In this document: positions 1 through 8,496 of the stretch, piece after piece
How the letters are laid out: each line of letters begins with the position of its first letter
How positions within the stretch are numbered: the first letter of the stretch is position 1
Assembly: GCA_944385965.1 (NCBI GenBank)
Contig: CALWZG010000041.1
Coordinates: forward strand, 1-32,854
Length of the DNA stretch: 32,854 bases
DNA from: an uncultured Anaerotruncus sp.
GTDB lineage: Bacteria > Bacillota > Clostridia > Oscillospirales > Ruminococcaceae
Direction of reading: 5' to 3'
Program-made: the position numbers and the translations under genes
The notes under the pieces: model-generated
What the model saw: only the letters and a program-made list of their open reading frames with translations
Database searches by the model: none
Told to the model about the DNA's origin: nothing

Positions 1-30
1 TTATCTGATAAAGGAGAAAAAAGCCCATGA
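1..30 (+). CDS. C-terminal end of an upstream gene (partial)
   Basis: The first 30 bases read in frame as LSDKGEKSP followed by TGA. That stop overlaps the ATG of the next gene as ATGA, a typical translationally coupled junction. The downstream pair (membrane-anchored adaptor-like protein plus MacB-type permease) normally travels with an ABC ATPase, so this could be the end of that ATPase gene. Only nine residues are visible, so the identity is inference and even the reading frame is uncertain. Confidence 0.35.
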   Translation, partial: LSDKGEKSP

Positions 31-1904
31 ATCGGACCATTCGTCAGACAGGCGCTTACGCTCTCACCTGTCTTTTTATGATATTTATGTTCAGCGCCCT
101 CATGCCCATCCTCTGCCTGCCCCTTCAAGCGGCAGATTCCAATGACAACAAAGTTCTGAGCCTGATAGCGAATACCGCAGAAAATTCCTACGATTTACTC
201 AAGGAACCTATACAAGCACAGGTCATCATTGATAAGATGGAAATAAGTATCAGCTTTCCCAAAGGGGAGATTTCTGATTATGGCGGCAGCAATGTGAAAA
301 CCAATTTTAGCTTTTCTGGAAATCACTTCCGTCCGGTGACTGGCACCGAACTGGAGCCTAAAATTTCACAGGTAGAAGTCCGTGATATGGTTTCTATGAC
401 AATCACTTTGGAAAAAGTATTTTTCGCTGGTTCCACCAGCACCTGTGAATTCGAGGTAACTTTTACTCCTGATGGGGATGATTCCAAAAAAGAGACCTAT
501 TCCTTTGAAGCGAAGCTTGCTCAGGACTCTACCAATCCGCCCTCTGGCGACGACCGTTACAGCCTGCAATCCACCCGCTTTATCAGCACCTCTGACCGGA
601 TTGTTTCCAAGGTGACCAGAGGCTCCTACAAAGAATTCCGGGTGACCATCAAAGAGTTTTTGTATACCGCTGATGACTTCAAAAAGCTGATTGAGTGGGA
701 CGAGCAGACCCATCAATCCAAAATGAAAATTGCCATTAACTCCGACTTTATCTCCAACAATTCGGTAGATACTACTATTGAGGATATTTTCCCCATCGAG
801 AATAATACCGGTGTCAGCTATACCATTGTATTTCACTCCCCCTACTATACAGGGGATACCACTCAGATGATTTTGGATGTTACATACCCGGATGGGGTGA
901 TTCGTACCTTTGATGAGGCGGTTTCTGGCTGCGAACTCTACGACGATAGTGACGACGATGACGATGATGACAACAGCAGCAGCTCCAGCCGCCCAGATAT
1001 TGCCCCTCCCACTCCCAACATCATTATTTCTGAATTCAGCTACGGCGGCGCCCCTGTGACCGCTGCCAGCAACTTTGATTTGCGGCTGGTTTTTACCAAT
1101 ACCAGTCAAAAGCTGCCCATCGACAACATTATCATGAAGGTAACCGTTCCTGAGGCTTTTACCCTTACCAGCTCCTCCAACACCTTTTATGTGGAAAGCA
1201 TGTCCAAAAACGCCTCGGTGGAAAAGGTGATTGGCCTGTCAGTAAAGCCCAACGCAGAACCCATTTCCCATGCGGTCAAGCTTTCCTTCTCCTTCGAGGC
1301 TGTCATTGACCGGGAGCGCAAACAGTTCACCTCTGAGGAGGAAATCAGCATCCCTGTTTCCCAGTTGGATCGGTTTTCTGTGAATCCGGTGGAAGTCCCT
1401 CCGGAACTTGCTGTTGGAGAGGATACCAATATCGAGATTACCTTTGTAAACAAAGGTAAAACTCCTGTTTATAATGTGACTGCCGAAATTACCGGCAATA
1501 TCAGTCAAGCGGGCCAGCGGCAGTTTATCGGAAATGTGGAAAGCGGACATGAGGATTCTGCGGATTTCCTGTTGGCTCCTTTGGAGGAAGGGCCTGTTTC
1601 CGGAGAAATTATTATCAGCTATGAGGACGCCAATATGAACATCACCGAGCTGCGCAACCCCTTTTCCGCCACCGCTGTCAACTACAATATGCCGCCGCCA
1701 GATATGGATATTGGAGTTATGAACCCTGAAGATATGGAGCCTATGGATTTGCCTTGGTATCAGGAACTGTGGCAAAGATTCCCCCCATGGGTCTGGGGTG
1801 TAGGTGGTCTTGTAGTGGTGATTCTGCTGGGCTACATCGGCAAGGTCATTCGGGTTCATCGGGAACGGAAGCTCTTGGAGGACGACGACGATGAGGATCT
1901 TTGA
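27..1904 (+). CDS. Secreted, membrane-anchored CARDB/COG1361-like protein
   Basis: A 625-residue protein with an N-terminal signal peptide (basic start, hydrophobic stretch at about residues 10-34 ending near LQAADS) and one C-terminal membrane helix (about 588-606, after PPWVWG), followed by a short cytoplasmic tail ending in acidic residues. The extracellular part looks like several beta-sandwich modules of the CARDB/COG1361 type: phrases such as LRLVFTNTSQ and IEITFVNKGKTPVYNV recur. An Asp/Ser low-complexity linker lies at residues 306-321. An AAAGGAG ribosome site precedes ATG 27. The gene overlaps the permease by 14 nt, so the two probably act together in an ABC export or envelope complex. 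The substrate is unknown. The domain call is by pattern, not by search. Confidence 0.8.
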   Translation: MNRTIRQTGAYALTCLFMIFMFSALMPILCLPLQAADSNDNKVLSLIANTAENSYDLLKEPIQAQVIIDKMEISISFPKGEISDYGGSNVKTNFSFSGNHFRPVTGTELEPKISQVEVRDMVSMTITLEKVFFAGSTSTCEFEVTFTPDGDDSKKETYSFEAKLAQDSTNPPSGDDRYSLQSTRFISTSDRIVSKVTRGSYKEFRVTIKEFLYTADDFKKLIEWDEQTHQSKMKIAINSDFISNNSVDTTIEDIFPIENNTGVSYTIVFHSPYYTGDTTQMILDVTYPDGVIRTFDEAVSGCELYDDSDDDDDDDNSSSSSRPDIAPPTPNIIISEFSYGGAPVTAASNFDLRLVFTNTSQKLPIDNIIMKVTVPEAFTLTSSSNTFYVESMSKNASVEKVIGLSVKPNAEPISHAVKLSFSFEAVIDRERKQFTSEEEISIPVSQLDRFSVNPVEVPPELAVGEDTNIEITFVNKGKTPVYNVTAEITGNISQAGQRQFIGNVESGHEDSADFLLAPLEEGPVSGEIIISYEDANMNITELRNPFSATAVNYNMPPPDMDIGVMNPEDMEPMDLPWYQELWQRFPPWVWGVGGLVVVILLGYIGKVIRVHRERKLLEDDDDEDL

Positions 1905-3324
1905 TATGGTTTCCATGTGCCTGGGGAATCTGTTCCGGCGCAAAATGCGCACCATGTTAACCATCACTGGTGTAATTGTAGGAACCTGCGCCATTGTCAT
2001 TATGATTTCCTTGGGCATTGGTATGACCATCTCTCAGGAGGCTAAATTAGCCGAGATGGGAGACCTGACCGTAATTAATGTCATGAACTACAACCAAAAT
2101 AACGCCGCCAACGGCGGTGAGCCTTTGATTATGGACGATGCGGCCATCGCCCAGATGCAAGCCCTGCCAGGGGTGGTGGTTGCCACCCCTATTTACAATC
2201 CTACCAACATCACACCTACCCTGTTGGCAGGCAAAAAGGACCGGTATATGCTTTCTTACGCCAATATTGTGGGGATGTACTCCTCAGCTATGCCTTTGAT
2301 GGGGTATCAGCTGCTGGATGGAAAATATCCCACCGGCCCTCAGGCGGACAAGAAAAAACCCATTTATGTAGTGGTAGGACAATACACCGACTACGATTTC
2401 CAGGACACCAAGAGTAAATACAACAGTTATGTCTGGCCTGAAACTGACGAAAATGGGAATGTCATCAAAGACCCATTTGTGGACATGTTTAAAGACGAAA
2501 TTCGCATGACCACTCTTTCCAAAGAGGAGCTTGAAGACAAAGAAAACGAGAAGGTAGCGGTAGAACGGGAGATTGTGGCTGTGGCTCGCTTGAAGGAGGA
2601 CTGGAACAAAGGGTATGAAACCTCCCGAGGCATCATTATGGATATTGAGGATTTAAAGCGGCTGGAAGAGGAGCATATGAAAGCCAACAAAATCCGTACC
2701 AGCGACAATCAGAAGAAAGGCTATAACCGGGCCACTGTAAAGGTGGAGTCTTTGGAGGATGTAGACCCGGTGGAAACCGCTATCAAAGCCATGGGATTTG
2801 AAACCAGCTCTATGGAAACCATCCGCAAACCTATGCAGGAACAGGTCCGGCAGCAGCAGATGTTCCTTGGAATTATGGGCGGAATTTCCTTGATGGTAGC
2901 CGCCATCGGAATCGCCAACACTATGACCATGTCCATTTATGAACGCACTCGGGAAATCGGAGTAATGAAAGTTTTAGGCTGTCTGGTGGGGAATATCCGT
3001 TCCATTTTTCTGATGGAAGCTGGCGTCATCGGCTTTATAGGAGGCTGTCTAGGGGTAGCGATTAGTTACGCAGTTTCCTTTTGTATGAATTACTTCCAAT
3101 TCTCCTTTAGTGGTCTGGGCGGTGAATCCGGCGGCGGTATGATGATGGGAGCTATGGGTATGGGGATGGAAAATGCCTCCTCCACCTTGCCGGTTTCGGT
3201 CATTCCCTTGTGGCTGGTAGGGGCCGCTATTCTGTTTGCCACTTTAATGGGCCTGTTGTCCGGCATTATGCCCGCCAACCGGGCGATGAAAATTTCCGCT
3301 TTGGAAGCTATCAAGCATGAATAA
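1891..3324 (+). CDS. ABC transporter permease, MacB/FtsX family
   Basis: A 477-residue membrane protein with the MacB/FtsX layout: an N-terminal cytoplasmic segment with a first helix (RRKMRTMLTITGVIVGTCA), a large extracellular domain (about residues 50-310), then three C-terminal helices with the family phrases MTMSIYERTREIGVMKVLG and GLLSGIMPANRAMKISALEAIKHE. Proteins of this family are usually mechanotransmission permeases for export or lipoprotein handling rather than simple channels. A methionine/glycine-rich stretch (about residues 410-425) lies between the last helices. ATG 1891 lies inside the end of the preceding gene with GGAGG just upstream, so translation is coupled. The cognate ATPase is not in the window and is probably encoded just upstream. 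Confidence 0.9.
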   Translation: MRIFDMVSMCLGNLFRRKMRTMLTITGVIVGTCAIVIMISLGIGMTISQEAKLAEMGDLTVINVMNYNQNNAANGGEPLIMDDAAIAQMQALPGVVVATPIYNPTNITPTLLAGKKDRYMLSYANIVGMYSSAMPLMGYQLLDGKYPTGPQADKKKPIYVVVGQYTDYDFQDTKSKYNSYVWPETDENGNVIKDPFVDMFKDEIRMTTLSKEELEDKENEKVAVEREIVAVARLKEDWNKGYETSRGIIMDIEDLKRLEEEHMKANKIRTSDNQKKGYNRATVKVESLEDVDPVETAIKAMGFETSSMETIRKPMQEQVRQQQMFLGIMGGISLMVAAIGIANTMTMSIYERTREIGVMKVLGCLVGNIRSIFLMEAGVIGFIGGCLGVAISYAVSFCMNYFQFSFSGLGGESGGGMMMGAMGMGMENASSTLPVSVIPLWLVGAAILFATLMGLLSGIMPANRAMKISALEAIKHE

Positions 3325-3393
3325 AGCTGAGGCTGCCGACGAAAACAATCCTAAGCCAAAGGCCTCGGCTGCCGCTTCCAACAAAGTAAAAGG

Positions 3394-3445
3394 GCAGGCG
3401 GCTTTCCTCTCTGTGTGAGAGGGAAGCCGCCTGCTTGTGTTTTCA
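3394..3445 (+). terminator. Rho-independent terminator after the MacB-type permease gene
   Basis: An 18-bp stem (3394-3411 with 3417-3434, one G-U pair) with a five-base loop is followed by a T-rich run (TTGTGTTTT). It closes the plus-strand operon. Confidence 0.9.
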
Positions 3446-3503
3446 TGGCAACCCTTTAAACCGTACAGTCTTTGAGCGGGCCTAAAAATCTTGGCTCCGC
3501 ACC

Positions 3504-4226
3504 TTATAAAACCTTGGAAAGAAAATCTTTCAGACGGGGATTTTGGGGATTAGAGAAAAACTCCTGAGGGTTATTCTGTTCCAAAATCTGTCCCCCATCC
3601 ATAAACAGCACCCTGGTAGCCACCTCTCTGGCAAAGCCCATCTCATGGGTAACCACCACCATGGTCATTCCATCCTCAGCCAGCTGCTTCATCAGCTCCA
3701 GCACCTCTCCAACCATCTCTGGGTCCAAGGCGGAGGTAGGTTCATCGAACAGCATCACATCCGGGTTCATCGCCAATGCCCGCACAATGGCGATTCTTTG
3801 CTGCTGTCCGCCGGATAACTGGTTGGGATAACTGTCCGCCTTGTCGGAAAGCCCTATGCGCTGGAGCAGTTCCATCGCTTTTTGGTTAGCCTGCTCCTGG
3901 GTCATCAGCTTCAACTGCACAGGCGCCAAGGTAATATTTTCCCGTACCGTCAGATGGGCAAACAGATTAAACTGTTGAAATACCATCCCCATTTTTTGGC
4001 GCAAACGGTTGATGTCACATTTTTTATCGGTAATGTTGACCCCTTCAAACCAAATCTCTCCGCCAGTGGGTTCCTCCAAACGGTTGAGACACCGCAAAAA
4101 GGTAGATTTTCCTGAGCCGGAAGGACCAATCACAACCACCTTTTCTCCCTTTTCGATGGTTTCATTGATACCTTTCAATACTTGATTTCCGTGAAACGCT
4201 TTTTGAAGATTTTTAACGGTGATCAC
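3504..4226 (-). CDS. Polar amino-acid ABC transporter ATP-binding protein
   Basis: A 240-residue ATPase of the GlnQ/HisP type that powers amino-acid import on the cytoplasmic face. Visible motifs are Walker [10 protein letters not shown] (residues 34-42), Q-loop FQQFNLF, signature LSGGQQQR, Walker [15 protein letters not shown] and the switch histidine in VVTHEMGFA. Length is normal for the family. The start is GTG 4226, with AGGAGG ten bases upstream inside the permease gene. The two genes overlap by 14 nt. The substrate cannot be named beyond polar amino acids (glutamine, glutamate, cystine and others are all possible). Confidence 0.95.
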   Translation of the reverse strand: MITVKNLQKAFHGNQVLKGINETIEKGEKVVVIGPSGSGKSTFLRCLNRLEEPTGGEIWFEGVNITDKKCDINRLRQKMGMVFQQFNLFAHLTVRENITLAPVQLKLMTQEQANQKAMELLQRIGLSDKADSYPNQLSGGQQQRIAIVRALAMNPDVMLFDEPTSALDPEMVGEVLELMKQLAEDGMTMVVVTHEMGFAREVATRVLFMDGGQILEQNNPQEFFSNPQNPRLKDFLSKVL

Positions 4227-4923
4227 CTTTCGCCAGCCTCCTTTCCAATCTCTTTTGTACCTGCGTCATTCCTACCACCAGAACCAGATAAATAATCGCC
4301 GCCACAAACAAAGGCTCACTGACGAACGCCCGTCCTTTGATTCCATCCGCCACTTTGGTCAAATCCCGGACCGCGATATAACCAGCCACTGAGGTTTCCT
4401 TCAGCAGTGTGATGAACTCATTAAACAAAGCTGGCAAAATATTTTTAATTGCCTGAGGGAGGATAATCAGCCGCATGGTCATCCCTGAGGTCAAACCTAA
4501 GGAACGTCCCGCTTCCATCTGTCCCCTAGGAATAGACATGATTCCTGAACGGAAAATTTCTGCTACATAAGCCCCTGAGTTTAACCCAAATCCTATAATA
4601 GCCACTGGGGTTCCATTTGTCATTGCCGCGAAAACCGTAGTATACAGAATCAACAGCTGTACCACCACAGGTGTTCCGCGAATCACCGTCAAATAGAGGT
4701 CACAGAGCCATACTAAAGGGCGAATCCCTTTGTTTCCATTGGCCGCGGACACTTTAATGACCGCCACCACCAATCCAATGGCAATGCCAATTAAGGTTGC
4801 ACAGAATGCAATCAACAGTGTACGGCCCAAACCTTCCAAATATTGTTTCCAGCGGTCTTCCGCAATTACCGCTATGTACCAGTTGCGCATGATTGGCTCA
4901 AAATAGTTCATCAGATCATTCAA
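4213..4923 (-). CDS. Polar amino-acid ABC transporter permease
   Basis: A permease of about 236 residues of the HisM/GlnP family with several membrane helices (for example [19 protein letters not shown]) and the EAA loop [22 protein letters not shown] that contacts the ATPase. It forms the membrane pore of an importer with the neighbouring ATPase and the lipoprotein encoded upstream. The start is uncertain: two adjacent TTG codons (4926 and 4923) follow AAGGAG at two and five bases, and the first ATG (4911) is 17 bases away. I chose TTG 4923. The gene has its own sigma-A promoter. Confidence 0.92.
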   Translation of the reverse strand: MNDLMNYFEPIMRNWYIAVIAEDRWKQYLEGLGRTLLIAFCATLIGIAIGLVVAVIKVSAANGNKGIRPLVWLCDLYLTVIRGTPVVVQLLILYTTVFAAMTNGTPVAIIGFGLNSGAYVAEIFRSGIMSIPRGQMEAGRSLGLTSGMTMRLIILPQAIKNILPALFNEFITLLKETSVAGYIAVRDLTKVADGIKGRAFVSEPLFVAAIIYLVLVVGMTQVQKRLERRLAKGDHR

Positions 4924-4970
4924 CAAATCTCCTTCTCCATCCTTTCCGCTAAAATTGCATACTATTTAAA

Positions 4971-4998
4971 AGTATACACTATTCTTCCCTAAAATCAA
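4971..4998 (-). promoter_or_regulatory. Sigma-A promoter of the amino-acid permease gene
   Basis: On the minus strand, -35 TTGATT (4993-4998), a 16-base spacer and -10 TATACT (4971-4976). It allows permease and ATPase expression independent of the terminator upstream. The 30 bases from CCTTGATT to the -10 match the binding-protein promoter at 23 positions. Confidence 0.75.
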
Positions 4999-5054
4999 GG
5001 TTCAAAGTGGTAATCTATGCATTTTTTTAGAATTTTTGTAACATCTTTCAGGTT

Positions 5055-5098
5055 TTATAAAAAAAGCGGGCGAGGGTTTTTCCCTGTCGCCCGCTTTT
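5055..5098 (-). terminator. Terminator between binding-protein and permease genes
   Basis: The minus strand reads a GC-rich stem (AAAAGCGGGCGA paired with its complement, extended by AGGG/CCCT) followed by a T run. It lies 20 bases after the binding-protein stop. It probably limits read-through so that the lipoprotein is made in excess over the permease and ATPase. Confidence 0.88.
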
Positions 5099-5118
5099 CA
5101 GCAAGTCTTACAATATGA

Positions 5119-5988
5119 TTACGCAGCCTCAGTCATGTGCTTGGTCACATACTCATCAATTTTTCCTTCGCTTATCAACCGCTCCAAGGTAGCGTTGATG
5201 GCATCCAGCAGCTCTTGGTTACCCTTCTTGACAGCGATGGCGTAGCTCTCCTCGGTCAAAGCCTCAGGCAGTACCTCCAGTTTTCCGTTGGAGTTGGCGG
5301 CGATGCTCTCCGCGGGCAGCTGATCAATGATAACCGCATCCAATTTACCAGCGGCCAAAGCAGCTCCCGCGTCTACACCGCTCTTATAACGCATAACCTC
5401 TTTCGCCTGAATCTCATCTGTGGCGTAGATGTCTCCAGTGGTGGACTCCTGCACACCAATGGTTAAGCCATCCAGATTGTCAGTGGTAATCTCGCTGCCC
5501 GCCTGAACAATCACATATTGGGCGGAGGTTACATACTCAGTGGAGAAGTCAACCTGCTCCAAACGCTCCGGCTTCACGGTCATACCCGCGGCGGAGAAAT
5601 CCGCTTTGCCAGCCTTCAGCGAGTCGATAATCAGGTCGAAGTTCATGTCTACAATCTCCAGCTCAACCCCCAAATCCTTGGCAATCTCCTGGGAAATGTC
5701 AATATCAACGCCAGCGCCTTTTCCATCGCTGCCGATGTACTCAAAAGGCGGGAATGCCAAGTTGGTACACATTACAATTTTTCCAGCCTCTTTGATTTTG
5801 GCCAGGCTTCCGGTTTCGGTGGAAGCTGCTTCGGAAGATGCAGCCTCGGAGGAAGCGGCTTCAGAGGACGCCGCTTCAGAAGAAGCGGGCTGAGAAGAAC
5901 TCTCACTGGATGTGGAACCACCACAGGCACCCAGGGAAGCGGCCATAGCCAAGGCTAAAGTCAAAGTAAAGGCTTTTTTCAAGTTCAT
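5119..5988 (-). CDS. Amino-acid ABC transporter substrate-binding lipoprotein
   Basis: A 289-residue SBP_bac_3 family protein. Its lipoprotein signal ends at the lipobox LGAC (Cys near residue 22), so it is anchored to the outer face of the membrane and delivers substrate to the neighbouring permease. Next comes a Ser/Ala/Glu linker with tandem ASSEA units, then the two-lobed binding domain (from SLAKIKEAGKIVMCTN; family phrases FPPFEY, GVDIDI, ADFSAAGMTVKPER, QVDFSTEY). An ATG 15 bases further upstream (6003) is unlikely because the ribosome site GGAGGG lies between the two. ATG 5988, eight bases after it, gives MNLKKAFTL. Confidence 0.95.
   Translation of the reverse strand: MNLKKAFTLTLALAMAASLGACGGSTSSESSSQPASSEAASSEAASSEAASSEAASTETGSLAKIKEAGKIVMCTNLAFPPFEYIGSDGKGAGVDIDISQEIAKDLGVELEIVDMNFDLIIDSLKAGKADFSAAGMTVKPERLEQVDFSTEYVTSAQYVIVQAGSEITTDNLDGLTIGVQESTTGDIYATDEIQAKEVMRYKSGVDAGAALAAGKLDAVIIDQLPAESIAANSNGKLEVLPEALTEESYAIAVKKGNQELLDAINATLERLISEGKIDEYVTKHMTEAA
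5822..5890 (-). repeat. Tandem 15-nt units encoding ASSEA in the lipoprotein linker
   Basis: Four to five consecutive 15-base units encode ASSEA, AASSE-type repeats just after the lipidated cysteine. The copies differ at third codon positions, which suggests selection on the protein sequence rather than very recent slippage. The linker probably acts as a flexible tether. Confidence 0.8.
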
Positions 5989-6044
5989 AACTATTCCCTC
6001 CATATAAAATTCTGATTGATTTTGTTTCTGTATGTTATGCGATT

Positions 6045-6072
6045 ATTATACACTTAAATCCCTTAAAATCAA
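6045..6072 (-). promoter_or_regulatory. Sigma-A promoter of the binding-protein gene, with a palindrome over the -35
   Basis: On the minus strand, -35 TTGATT (6067-6072), a 16-base spacer and -10 TATAAT (6045-6050). The -35 sits in the inverted repeat CCCTTGATTTTAAGGG (five-base arms), a possible operator. The permease promoter is very similar. Confidence 0.8.
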
Positions 6073-6108
6073 GGGTATTTATGAAAAAATATTCAATACA
6101 ATGTATTT

Positions 6109-6990
6109 TTATCTATATTTAACAGGAAATTGATATTTCCCTAAAATCTTTTGGATGTCCTGCGGTACAGAAGCGGTCACTTCAACCTGTTCTTTTTTTA
6201 CAGGATGAGGAAAGGTAAGGCGAACACAATGAAGGGCCTGCCTCTGAATCAGCTCCATCGGCCCTCCATACAAAGCGTCCCCCAGCAAGGGATGCCCCAT
6301 ATAGGACATGTGAACCCGTATCTGATGGGTACGTCCGCTTTCTAACACGCAAGCCAACAGACTATAATCTTCCCCTTCCCATAAGGTTTCATACCTGGTA
6401 GCCGCCCACTGTCCCCCTGCCTCCATAACCGCCCTGCGGGGATTGGTTCGGTCCGGCTGTCCGATAGGTGCTTCGATTCTTCCTGTTGATGGAACTGGTT
6501 TGCCTGAAACCACCGCCAAATAAACTTTTTGTACCTTTCCGGTAAGGGCAGCGGCGGCAAAGGTATTTTTCCCGATAAGCACCGCCCCTGTGGTGTCCCG
6601 GTCCAGTCGGTTTAAAATATGGCATCCGCAGCCTGGACAGTGGGCGGAATACACATTGGCTAAGGTCCCTTGCTGGAGATTCCGTACCGGATGGCAGGCC
6701 ATGGCCGGCGGTTTGTCATATATGATGATGTCCTCATCCTCATACAAGATAGGCAGGGGGTGGTCCCATGGTTCCGCTGATACTGGAGGCTCCTCCATCT
6801 TCAAGGTAATCCGGTCCCCAACCCTCACCGGGTCAATGGTACGAATGTGTTCCCCATTCCGAAGCAGGCAGCCGGGCTGGGCTTTCAAGGAGCGCACCAG
6901 GGTATAGGAACAGCCTGCCTGTCCCCGCAAAAAGTGGACCAGCTTTCGCCCATCATATTCTTTGGGGACAATGTACTCTAAAACTCTCAT
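6109..6990 (-). CDS. RluA-family 23S rRNA/tRNA pseudouridine synthase
   Basis: A 293-residue protein with an S4-like RNA-binding region at residues 1-65 and the RluA/RluD catalytic domain behind it. The active-site motif is NRLDRDTTG (127-135), with Asp130 as the expected catalytic residue. The family more often has HRLD, so Asn replaces His here. The later motif SGRTHQIRVHMSYMGHPLLGDALYGG is fully typical. The enzyme isomerises uridines in structured RNA; which site cannot be told from sequence alone. ATG 6990 follows a GAGG ribosome site. It lies downstream of rpmE and its terminator, and no clear separate promoter was seen. Confidence 0.92.
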   Translation of the reverse strand: MRVLEYIVPKEYDGRKLVHFLRGQAGCSYTLVRSLKAQPGCLLRNGEHIRTIDPVRVGDRITLKMEEPPVSAEPWDHPLPILYEDEDIIIYDKPPAMACHPVRNLQQGTLANVYSAHCPGCGCHILNRLDRDTTGAVLIGKNTFAAAALTGKVQKVYLAVVSGKPVPSTGRIEAPIGQPDRTNPRRAVMEAGGQWAATRYETLWEGEDYSLLACVLESGRTHQIRVHMSYMGHPLLGDALYGGPMELIQRQALHCVRLTFPHPVKKEQVEVTASVPQDIQKILGKYQFPVKYR

Positions 6991-7004
6991 AAAACCTCAT
7001 AATG

Positions 7005-7036
7005 ACACAAAAACGCAGCCGTAAAACGGCTGCGTT
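7005..7036 (-). terminator. Terminator after rpmE
   Basis: A ten-base perfect stem (7013-7022 with 7026-7035), with a very short loop, is followed on the minus strand by TTTTTGTG. Confidence 0.85.
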
Positions 7037-7052
7037 CTGGTTGTGCGTCAAC

Positions 7053-7256
7053 TTATTTGTCCATACCAAAGCGCTTTTTGAAGCGATCAACGCGCCCACC
7101 GGTATCAACCAGCTTCTGACGGCCGGTGAAGAACGGATGGCACTTGGAGCAAATTTCAACACGGATGTTCTCTTTGGTAGAACGGGTGTGAATAACCTCA
7201 CCGCAAGCGCAGGTAATGGTGGTCTCCTTGTAATCCGGATGGATTCCCTGTTTCAT
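7053..7256 (-). CDS. rpmE: 50S ribosomal protein L31 (zinc-binding form)
   Basis: A 67-residue protein beginning MKQGIHPDY, the standard L31 start. It carries the zinc-ligand set Cys16, Cys18, Cys36 and Cys39 (CAC and CSKC), so it is the C+ form. The C-terminal [18 protein letters not shown] is also characteristic. L31 sits at the subunit interface of the 50S ribosome. An in-frame extension to 7322 is unlikely, because AGAGGTG lies just upstream of ATG 7256. The gene seems monocistronic. Confidence 0.97.
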   Translation of the reverse strand: MKQGIHPDYKETTITCACGEVIHTRSTKENIRVEICSKCHPFFTGRQKLVDTGGRVDRFKKRFGMDK

Positions 7257-7327
7257 ACTGTGTTTCACCTCTCTCTGGCATCGATATTGGATACCATAAA
7301 TGTAACATTTGAATTCTATCACACATG

Positions 7328-7368
7328 TCCAAAGAAAGCAAGCCTTTTTTTAAATTTCCTTGCTTTTA
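7328..7368 (-). terminator. Weak terminator after rpoD
   Basis: On the minus strand AAGCAAG pairs with CTTGCTT across a 16-base A-rich loop, followed by TCTTT. The stem is only seven bases, so termination may be partial. Confidence 0.5.
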
Positions 7369-7405
7369 TCCTTCAAAATATGCTGGATTTTCCTTGGATA
7401 CCCTC

Positions 7406-8482
7406 TTAATCCAGGAAATCCTTCAATTTTTTGCTCCGGGAGGGATGACGCAGCTTCCGCAGAGCTTTGGCCTCAATCTGACGGATACGTTCCCGGGTCA
7501 CGTTGAACTCCTTACCTACCTCCTCCAAGGTGCGGCTGCGGCCATCCTCCAGGCCGAAACGCAGTCTGAGAACCTTTTCCTCACGAGGGGTCAGGGTTTG
7601 CAGCACCTCGGACAGCTGCTCTTTCAGCAGGGTGTGGGAAGCAGCGTCCGCCGGCGCCGGTGCGTCAGCGTCCTCAATGAAGTCTCCCAAATGGCTGTCT
7701 TCTTCCTCACCAATGGGGGTTTCCAGGGAGACCGGCTCCTGAGCTACCCGCATAATCTCCCGCACCTTATCCACAGGACGATCCAACTCAGCGGAAATTT
7801 CCTCCGCTGTGGGTTCATGTCCATTTTTGTGAAGGAGCTGGGAGCTGACCTTCTTCACCTTATTGATGGTTTCCACCATGTGGACCGGGATTCGGATGGT
7901 ACGGGCCTGGTCTGCGATGGCCCTTGTGATAGCCTGCCGAATCCACCAGGTGGCGTAGGTGGAAAATTTAAAACCTTTGGTATGGTCGAACTTCTCCACC
8001 GCTTTAATCAGTCCAAGGTTTCCCTCCTGAATCAGATCCAGGAACTGCATCCCTCTGCCTACATATCGTTTAGCGATGCTGACCACCAGACGGAGGTTAG
8101 CTTCTGAAAGGCGCTTGCGAGCCTCAATATCCCCCTCGGACATCCGAACCGCCAAATCAATCTCCTCATCGGCGGAGAGCAAGGGCACCCTTCCAATCTC
8201 TTTCAGGTAAACCTTCACCGGGTCATCAATGCTGATTCCCTCTGCGGCCAGGGCGATGTCCAAATCGGTGCCATTGTCCTTCAAATCATCAATGGCAGGA
8301 GAAACCATGTCCTCCACAACCTCAATATTATTCTGCTCAAACAGGTCATAGAGCTTGTCTACCTGTTCAACATCGTAATCCAGTTCCTCCAAAGCGTCAC
8401 TGATTTCCTTGGTAGTCAGCTTGCCTTTCGCTTTTCCGGTTTCCAGAAGCTCCCTCAGGATGCTTTTTTTATCTTGTGCCAT
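7406..8482 (-). CDS. rpoD: Primary RNA polymerase sigma factor (RpoD/SigA)
   Basis: A 358-residue group 1 sigma factor. An N-terminal region 1.1-like segment (about 1-70) is followed by [16 protein letters not shown] (region 1.2), region 2 with [38 protein letters not shown] and [24 protein letters not shown], region 3, and region 4 with [14 protein letters not shown] and the helix-turn-helix [29 protein letters not shown]. It directs RNA polymerase to housekeeping promoters such as those listed here. It starts 14 bases after the dnaG stop with a GGGGG ribosome site, so the two genes are cotranscribed. Length matches the Gram-positive SigA type without the large non-conserved insert. Confidence 0.98.
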   Translation of the reverse strand: MAQDKKSILRELLETGKAKGKLTTKEISDALEELDYDVEQVDKLYDLFEQNNIEVVEDMVSPAIDDLKDNGTDLDIALAAEGISIDDPVKVYLKEIGRVPLLSADEEIDLAVRMSEGDIEARKRLSEANLRLVVSIAKRYVGRGMQFLDLIQEGNLGLIKAVEKFDHTKGFKFSTYATWWIRQAITRAIADQARTIRIPVHMVETINKVKKVSSQLLHKNGHEPTAEEISAELDRPVDKVREIMRVAQEPVSLETPIGEEEDSHLGDFIEDADAPAPADAASHTLLKEQLSEVLQTLTPREEKVLRLRFGLEDGRSRTLEEVGKEFNVTRERIRQIEAKALRKLRHPSRSKKLKDFLD

Positions 8483-8496
8483 ACGATTTCGTCCCC

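Noticed and set aside
366..1109. A 247-codon minus-strand frame rich in Val, Ile and Gly
   Set aside because: It is antisense to the signal-peptide-bearing secreted protein; the hydrophobic run is the complement of the Asp/Ser linker.
5518..5958. Gly/Ser/Arg-rich frames opposite the lipoprotein linker
   Set aside because: They are produced by the ASSEA repeat read on the other strand.
7256..7330. Search for a separate rpmE promoter
   Set aside because: TTGGAC and TAGAAT-like elements occur, but with wrong spacing, so none is reported.
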